From: an uncultured Eubacteriales bacterium
GTDB taxonomy: Bacteria > Bacillota_A > Clostridia > Oscillospirales > Oscillospiraceae
Length of the DNA: 9,818 nt
Assembly: GCA_949739085.1 (NCBI GenBank)
Contig: CATIYU010000011.1
Coordinates: 1 to 9,818 of the forward strand
Reading direction: 5' to 3'
The notes beneath the pieces are model-generated. The model was not told the origin of the DNA. It worked only from the letters and a program-made list of their open reading frames with translations, and searched no databases. Below are positions 5,902 through 9,818 of the stretch, in pieces; within the stretch, counting starts at the first letter, position 1, and the number at the start of each line of letters is the position of its first letter. The position numbers and the translations under genes are program-made.

Positions 5902-6339
5902 TTATGGCAGTACCTGGATCTCGTCCCCGGGGCGGACCACGCCCCCCATCAGCACCCGGATAAAAATACCCTCCCGGGGCATGACGCAGTCCCCCGCCGC
6001 CTGGCGGATCGCGCAGTCCTGGTGGCACTCCTTACCAATCTGCGTTACCTCGCCCACGGCCTCCGGGCCCAGGCTCAGCCGGGCCCCTACCGGCAGCCGG
6101 TACAGGCAGAGGCCCTCGGTGAGGATGTTTTCCGCAAAATCCCCGGGCTCCAGAGGGAAGGCCACCCGCTCCTGTACCTTCCGCACGCTCTCTATGCCCA
6201 GAAGACTGACCTGCCGGTGCCAGCTGCCTGCGTGGGCGTCGCCCACCAAGCCGTGGTCCGTCCGCAAAACCGCCTCCGGCACAGACCGCTTCTGCACGCC
6301 CCGCCTGTCCGAGAGGCACACCGCTAAAATCTTACCCAT
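5902..6339 (-). CDS. MOSC domain-containing protein
   Basis: A stand-alone MOSC domain of 145 aa, the domain found at the C-terminus of eukaryotic Moco sulfurase and in YiiM/YuaD-type proteins. It is thought to bind molybdenum cofactor or handle sulfur. Seen: DHGLVGDAHAG (residues 28-38), VSLLG (44-48), FAENILTEGL (68-77), LPVGARLSLGP (82-92) and KECHQDCAI (103-111). Cys105 and Cys109 are in the usual conserved position near the end of the domain. The start chosen is the ATG at 6339-6337, with GGAG 6 nt upstream; an in-frame ATG 12 nt further up has no better site. It overlaps the moaCB 3' end by 8 bp and is last in the operon. Small MOSC proteins are often found beside moaCB in clostridia; the exact reaction is unknown. 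Confidence 0.88.
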   Translation of the reverse strand: MGKILAVCLSDRRGVQKRSVPEAVLRTDHGLVGDAHAGSWHRQVSLLGIESVRKVQERVAFPLEPGDFAENILTEGLCLYRLPVGARLSLGPEAVGEVTQIGKECHQDCAIRQAAGDCVMPREGIFIRVLMGGVVRPGDEIQVLP

Positions 6340-7351
6340 GACTCTCTCCACACCTGCCGCTCCGGCCCCAGAGCACGTCCACCCCGTGGCGCAGGGCGGG
6401 CAGCACCGCGCTCAGGCACTCCCGGGCCGCCTTCTCGCTGCCCGGCAGGTTGACGATCAGGGTCCGGCCCCGGAGGCCCGCAGCCTCCCGGGAGAGACAC
6501 CCCCGGGGTGTAATGCGCATAGATTCCGCCCGCATGGCCTCCGGGATGCCTGGGGCCTCCCGGTCAATGACCGCCCTGGTGGCCTCCGGGGTCACGTCGC
6601 GGGGAGAGAAGCCGGTGCCCCCGGTGGTGACCAGCAGGCCCACGCCCAGGCCGTCGGAGCACCGAAGCAGCGCACGTTGAATAGTCTCCCGGACGTCTGG
6701 GAGAATTTCCCAGTGAACTACCCGCCAGCCTGCCTCCTCCAGCAGCTGGGCAGCGGCCGGGCCAGAGGTATCCTCCCGCAGGCCCTGATAGCCTGTGTCG
6801 CTGATGGTGAGCACCGCCGCCGCGCAGGGTCCGCCTACAGAGCCTGGCGCGTCCCCAGGCTTCTCCACAGAGACCGGCTCCCGGTTAAAATCACCGGACC
6901 GCCCGCCGCTCTTGTGCAGCAGGCAAATCTGTTCAATGGTGATATCCCGCTGTACAGCCTTGCACATGTCGTACACCGTCAGGGCGGCGGCGGACACGGC
7001 GGCCAGGGCTTCCATCTCCACCCCGGTGGGACCGGTACAGGCTGCTGTGGCGGTGATCTCCACCGCCGGGAGCTCCCAGTCCAGGGAAAAGTCCAAATCC
7101 ACTCCCGTAAGGGCCACGTTGTGGCACAGAGGGATCAACTCCGCCGCCCGCTTGGCCCCCATGACCCCCGCCATCTGGGCCGCCGCCAGCACGTCCCCCT
7201 TCTTCATCCCTCCGGCGGCGATGTGGTCCAGGGTCTCCCGGTTCACCCGCACCCGCCCGTAGGCCCGGGCCTCCCGGCGGGAGGCGGGCTTGTCTGAGAC
7301 ATCCACCATCCGGACCCGGCCCTGACGGTTGAAATGGGTCAATTCTTCCAC
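6332..7351 (-). CDS. moaCB: Bifunctional molybdenum cofactor biosynthesis protein MoaC/MoaB (MoaC-MogA fusion)
   Basis: The N-terminal half is MoaC, which with MoaA converts GTP to cyclic pyranopterin monophosphate. The C-terminal half is a MoaB/MogA domain, which adenylylates molybdopterin before metal insertion. In the 339-aa protein, MoaC spans about 1-157: LTHFN (4-8), MVDVSDK, KKGDVLAAAQMAG (50-62), IPLCHN, TGPTGVEMEAL, YDMCKAVQ. K51, D128 and K131 fall at the same numbers as in E. coli MoaC. After a linker, MoaB/MogA runs from about 175: VLTISDTG, TTGGTGFSPRDVTPEAT (242-258) and NLPGS (301-305). The start is the GTG at 7351-7349, with GGAGG (7360-7364) 8 nt upstream, giving MEELTHFN, which aligns with the E. 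coli MoaC N-terminus. The TTG at 7366 has no ribosome site. It begins 4 bp after the moaA stop. The fusion is a known annotated arrangement. Confidence 0.95.
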   Translation of the reverse strand: MEELTHFNRQGRVRMVDVSDKPASRREARAYGRVRVNRETLDHIAAGGMKKGDVLAAAQMAGVMGAKRAAELIPLCHNVALTGVDLDFSLDWELPAVEITATAACTGPTGVEMEALAAVSAAALTVYDMCKAVQRDITIEQICLLHKSGGRSGDFNREPVSVEKPGDAPGSVGGPCAAAVLTISDTGYQGLREDTSGPAAAQLLEEAGWRVVHWEILPDVRETIQRALLRCSDGLGVGLLVTTGGTGFSPRDVTPEATRAVIDREAPGIPEAMRAESMRITPRGCLSREAAGLRGRTLIVNLPGSEKAARECLSAVLPALRHGVDVLWGRSGRCGESHG

Positions 7352-7355
7352 TGCG

Positions 7356-8300
7356 CTATCCTCCAATCTGGTTCATGTCCCGCCCGGCCCGGGACCGCTC
7401 CCGCCAGGAGAGGTCCCCGTGCCAAGCTGGTTTCCGCGCTACGGCCTCCAGGATTTTTTCCCGTAGCTGGCCGCCCCGGAGCCCCCGGACATCCACCTCC
7501 TCACCGCTGTGGAGGCAAGGCTTTAAAAATCCGGCGGCAGTGAGCCGCAGCCGGTCGCAGCTGCCGCAGAACGCTTGGCTTAGGGGGCTGATGAGCCCTA
7601 CACGCCCCCGGGCCCCCGGCAGGCGGTAGAGCCGGGCGGCGGCGCCGGAGTCCGCCAGGGGCTCCAGCTGGGGGAGTCGTTCCAGCACCGCCCCGCAGGG
7701 GAGGTAGGCTCCGGGGCCAAAGAGGTCCCCACAGGACATGGGCATGAGCTCAATAAACCGCACATCCAGGGGCTCCTGTTCTGTGAGAGCGGCCAGGGCC
7801 GGAATCTCGCCGTCGTTCCATCCGCCGATGAGCACCGTATTGAGCTTCACCGGCTCCAGGCCCGCCGACTGGGCGGCCCGGATCCCCGCCAGAGCCTCCT
7901 CCAAGGACCCGCCCCGGGTGATAGACCGGTATTTACCGGGGTCCAGGGTGTCCAGGCTGATATTCACCCGGTCCACCCCCGCCTCCCGCAGGCCAGCCGC
8001 CAGACTGGGCAGAAGGAGGCCGTTGGTGGTGAGGGCCAGCTCCTCCACGCCGTCTATAGCGGCCAGGGCCTGGCACAGGGGGAGGATGTCTGGACGCACC
8101 AGCGGCTCGCCGCCGGTAACCCGGATTTTCCGCACGCCCAGAGCCGCCGCCTCCCGGGCGATCTCCACAAGCTCCTCCATGGGCAGTCCGCCCGCTCCGC
8201 CCCCGCCCCCAGGGGGTGTGCAGTAGACGCAGCGGAGGTTGCAGCAGTCCGTTACCGATAGGCGCAGATAGCGGATCTCCCTGCCAAAAGTATCCTGCAA
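7356..8300 (-). CDS. moaA: GTP 3',8-cyclase (radical SAM)
   Basis: The first enzyme of molybdenum cofactor synthesis: it rearranges GTP to 3',8-cyclo-GTP, which MoaC then processes. In 314 aa (slightly short for the family) it has the radical SAM cluster CNLRCVYC (C20, C24, C27), the SAM-contacting GGEP (63-66), NISLDTLD (113-120), and the second 4Fe-4S site FCGSCDRLRL with C245, C248 and C262. It ends in QIGG, the conserved C-terminal Gly-Gly that reaches the active site. Two oddities: TDCCNLRC has Cys19 where Arg is usual, and the segment after the first cluster is a glycine run, PPGGGGGAGGLP (29-40), replacing the usual MPEEG...LPHE text. The start is TTG (8300), giving MQDTFGREI, which matches the family; the preceding purine-rich GAGGGAGTGAGGGG supplies the ribosome site. 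It lies 6 bp after the DUF3786 gene. Confidence 0.95.
   Translation of the reverse strand: MQDTFGREIRYLRLSVTDCCNLRCVYCTPPGGGGGAGGLPMEELVEIAREAAALGVRKIRVTGGEPLVRPDILPLCQALAAIDGVEELALTTNGLLLPSLAAGLREAGVDRVNISLDTLDPGKYRSITRGGSLEEALAGIRAAQSAGLEPVKLNTVLIGGWNDGEIPALAALTEQEPLDVRFIELMPMSCGDLFGPGAYLPCGAVLERLPQLEPLADSGAAARLYRLPGARGRVGLISPLSQAFCGSCDRLRLTAAGFLKPCLHSGEEVDVRGLRGGQLREKILEAVARKPAWHGDLSWRERSRAGRDMNQIGG
7360..7364 (-). promoter_or_regulatory. Shine-Dalgarno site that sets the moaCB GTG start
   Basis: GGAGG on the minus strand, inside the last codons of moaA, 8 nt before the GTG at 7351. It lies downstream of most of the competing TTG codon at 7366, so only the GTG can use it. Confidence 0.85.
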
Positions 8301-8306
8301 AGCCCC

Positions 8307-8945
8307 TCACTCCCTCGCCGCCGGATTCCCGCCGCTTCCAGCCTCCACTAGCCGCCTGAGCAGGTATCCGGCGGCGTAGAACGTGGTCTCAAAGTGCATG
8401 AAATCCAGGGTGTTTTTGTCCCACATGATTTTCAGCGCCGCGTCAAACTCGTCGTCCGCGTCCCAGAACTGAACCACCACAGGCAGGAAGTCAAAGAGGG
8501 GGATACGGTAGGAGACGTCCCCCACCTGCTGCTCTTCGCCGCGAAGCCGCTGGCAGGCCAGCCGCAGTGCGTTGGGGTTGTGGGCAAAGACGCAGGCCGT
8601 CTCCGGGTAGGTCCCCGTTCCCGGGGCGGCAATGTTGGCGATGCCCGGCAGGCTTGTCACGACGGCATATTCACCACTCAGGCGGCAATGTGGTTTTGAG
8701 CAGCAGAGCACGTCAAAGATGGTCATGCTCTCGTTAAACCCGGCGTGGACAGCTCCGCCAGGCTGACAGAGCTCCACCTTTCCCGAATGCCGGTCCACCC
8801 GGAACATCTCGCCGGTCAGCCGGATGAAAAGGTGGTCCGGGGTGTGCTCCAGATGGAACTTTTCTATCATCTGCTTCTGGTCGTAGCGCACAAATTCCTG
8901 CTCCATCTTATCCCGCGTAATGTCGTAATTGGATTTTTTTACCAT
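8307..8945 (-). CDS. DUF3786 domain-containing protein
   Basis: 212 aa, soluble, no signal peptide or membrane segment. I assign it to DUF3786 from the C-terminal block PVVVQFWDADDEFDAALKIMWDKN (155-178, a strand then an acidic turn then helix) followed by the LRRL end, and from the overall length. The N-terminal NYDITRDKMEQEF (6-18) is helical and also typical. Six Cys are present (60, 81, 82, 87, 118, 131), with a CCSKPHC cluster (81-87) that could bind metal or a cluster, though this is a guess. No biochemical function is known to me. It is cotranscribed between ygiQ and moaA, 6 bp ahead of moaA, so a link to molybdenum cofactor or its enzymes is worth testing. The start ATG (8945-8943) has AGGAGG (8952-8957) 6 nt upstream; an upstream in-frame start at 8993 lacks a ribosome site. 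Confidence 0.7.
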   Translation of the reverse strand: MVKKSNYDITRDKMEQEFVRYDQKQMIEKFHLEHTPDHLFIRLTGEMFRVDRHSGKVELCQPGGAVHAGFNESMTIFDVLCCSKPHCRLSGEYAVVTSLPGIANIAAPGTGTYPETACVFAHNPNALRLACQRLRGEEQQVGDVSYRIPLFDFLPVVVQFWDADDEFDAALKIMWDKNTLDFMHFETTFYAAGYLLRRLVEAGSGGNPAARE

Positions 8946-9005
8946 AAACTGCCTCCTGTCAAAACCAGTGCGCTGCTTCCACCGGAAAGACACGGCGCGG
9001 CCTGC
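8946..9005 (-). promoter_or_regulatory. 60-bp spacer with strong Shine-Dalgarno site before the DUF3786 gene
   Basis: It contains AGGAGG (8952-8957) and a TTGACA word (8957-8962) running into it. No -10 box follows at a usable distance and there is no terminator hairpin with a T-run, so read-through from ygiQ is the simplest view. Confidence 0.6.
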
Positions 9006-9818
9006 TCAGGACCGCTTTCCCCGCCGCGGATGCTTGTCTCGTTTTCCCTCCCGCAGGGGACGCCCTCCCTTTTTGGCGTCTCCCCGGCTGGAGGCCGGTC
9101 TCCTCTCCCCAGCCGGTTTTCCAGCGGATAGGGGCCGCACCAAGCAATCCTTGCCAAAGCCGATGAGGTCCTCCCGCCCCGCCCGGTGGAGAGCCTCCAC
9201 CACCAGCCGCCGCAGCTCCGGCCGCTTCCACTGCAAAAGCGCCCGCTGAAGGGCCTTGTCGTGGGGGCTCTTGGCCACGTATACCGGCTCCATGGTTCGG
9301 GGGTCCAGCTCCGTGTACCACATACAGGTGGAGAGGGTGCCGGGGGTGGGGTAGAAATCCTGGACCTGCTCCGGCTGGCGGCCCGTCCGGTTCAGGAACA
9401 CCGCCAAGTCCACCGCGTCGCCCAGCGTGCATCCCGGATGGCTGCTCATCAGGTAGGGTACCAGATACTGTTCCAGGCCATAGCGCTGGTTCAGCCGCTG
9501 GTATTTCTCCCGGAACCTCTCGTAGACCTCAAAATGGGGCTTGCCCATGTAGTCCAGCACCCGGGAGGAGCAGTGCTCCGGGGCCACTTTCAGCTGCCCG
9601 GAGATATGGTGCTTCACCAAGTCGGAGAAAAATTCACTATTTTTCTCGCACAGCATGTAGTCGTATCGAATGCCGCTGCGGATAAACACCTTCTTCACCC
9701 CCGGCACCGCCCGTACCTTCCGCAGAAGAGCCAGGTAGTCGGCGTGGCTGGGGTCCAGGTTCTTACAGGGGGTGGGGGCCAGGCAGGAGCGGTTTTTGCA
9801 CATGCCGTTTTTCATTTG
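9006..9818 (-). CDS. ygiQ: YgiQ family radical SAM protein, partial (C-terminal part)
   Basis: The last 270 residues of a UPF0313/YgiQ-type protein (full length usually about 600-740 aa); the frame is open to the right edge. The radical SAM CxxxCxxC motif would be upstream, outside the window. Seen: CKNRSCLAPTPCKNL (about 7-21), PGVKKVFIRSGIRYDYML (39-56), SGQLKVAPEH (73-82), YLVPYLMSSHPGC (118-130), QVQDFYPTPGT (151-161) and EPVYVAKS, in the order known for this family. The substrate of YgiQ proteins is not known. The last 45 or so residues are very basic and low in hydrophobics (KKGGRPLREGKRDKHPRRGKRS), as in some other family members, and may bind nucleic acid. It is the first visible gene of the operon leading to the DUF3786 gene and moaA. 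Confidence 0.93.
   Translation of the reverse strand, partial: QMKNGMCKNRSCLAPTPCKNLDPSHADYLALLRKVRAVPGVKKVFIRSGIRYDYMLCEKNSEFFSDLVKHHISGQLKVAPEHCSSRVLDYMGKPHFEVYERFREKYQRLNQRYGLEQYLVPYLMSSHPGCTLGDAVDLAVFLNRTGRQPEQVQDFYPTPGTLSTCMWYTELDPRTMEPVYVAKSPHDKALQRALLQWKRPELRRLVVEALHRAGREDLIGFGKDCLVRPLSAGKPAGERRPASSRGDAKKGGRPLREGKRDKHPRRGKRS

Noticed and set aside
5981..7297. 438-codon plus-strand ORF antisense to moaCB and the MOSC gene
   Set aside because: A shadow of clear MoaC/MoaB and MOSC coding on the other strand; its composition is low complexity (Pro, Arg, Gly, Ala) and no domain is recognisable.
8957..8962. TTGACA as a -35 box for an internal promoter before the DUF3786 gene
   Set aside because: It abuts the Shine-Dalgarno and start codon, and no -10 box follows 16-18 nt downstream outside the coding sequence.

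Overview
This GC-rich window (the leader at about 4.0-4.4 kb is locally AT-rich) most resembles a clostridial Firmicute of the Oscillospiraceae type, such as Flavonifractor, Oscillibacter or Pseudoflavonifractor. The evidence is the family make-up (type I-beta DAHP synthase, MoaCB fusion, YgiQ, DUF3786), strong Shine-Dalgarno sites and canonical sigma-A promoters. The taxonomy is an inference from style and gene content, not a database match.

Layout. (1) 1-4253, minus strand: an aromatic amino acid operon read from right to left. It runs promoter, leader peptide, terminator/attenuator, aroF (DAHP synthase), tyrA (prephenate dehydrogenase), a 165-bp gap, aroB (3-dehydroquinate synthase), and aroA (EPSP synthase, cut by the left edge). 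(2) 4254-4466: a divergent regulatory region with a second promoter facing right. (3) 4467-5858, plus strand: a MATE-family efflux transporter, closed by a perfect 16-bp hairpin at 5861-5898. (4) 5902-9818, minus strand: a tightly packed set read right to left, namely ygiQ (radical SAM, 5' end outside the window), a DUF3786 protein, moaA, a moaC-moaB fusion and a MOSC-domain protein. The last three belong to molybdenum cofactor metabolism.

The most notable element is the aroF leader. Between a good promoter and aroF lies a 19-codon ORF with its own ribosome binding site, encoding MTTTFIFAAYYFYFIYTSR. Eight of residues 5-16 are Phe or Tyr. It is followed by overlapping hairpins and then a 13-bp intrinsic terminator ending 32 nt before aroF. 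This is the architecture of ribosome-mediated transcription attenuation (as in E. coli pheL and trpL), sensing both Phe and Tyr. No T-box sequence is present. The peptide is too short for ordinary gene finders. The antiterminator pairing is not clear by eye.

How the genes work together: AroF makes DAHP from PEP and erythrose-4-phosphate, AroB cyclises it, AroA adds the second PEP towards chorismate, and TyrA takes prephenate towards tyrosine. The leader would raise transcription when charged tRNA-Phe or tRNA-Tyr is scarce. In the right-hand operon, MoaA and the MoaC half make cyclic pyranopterin monophosphate, and the MoaB half adenylylates molybdopterin. MoaD, MoaE and MoeA are not in the window.
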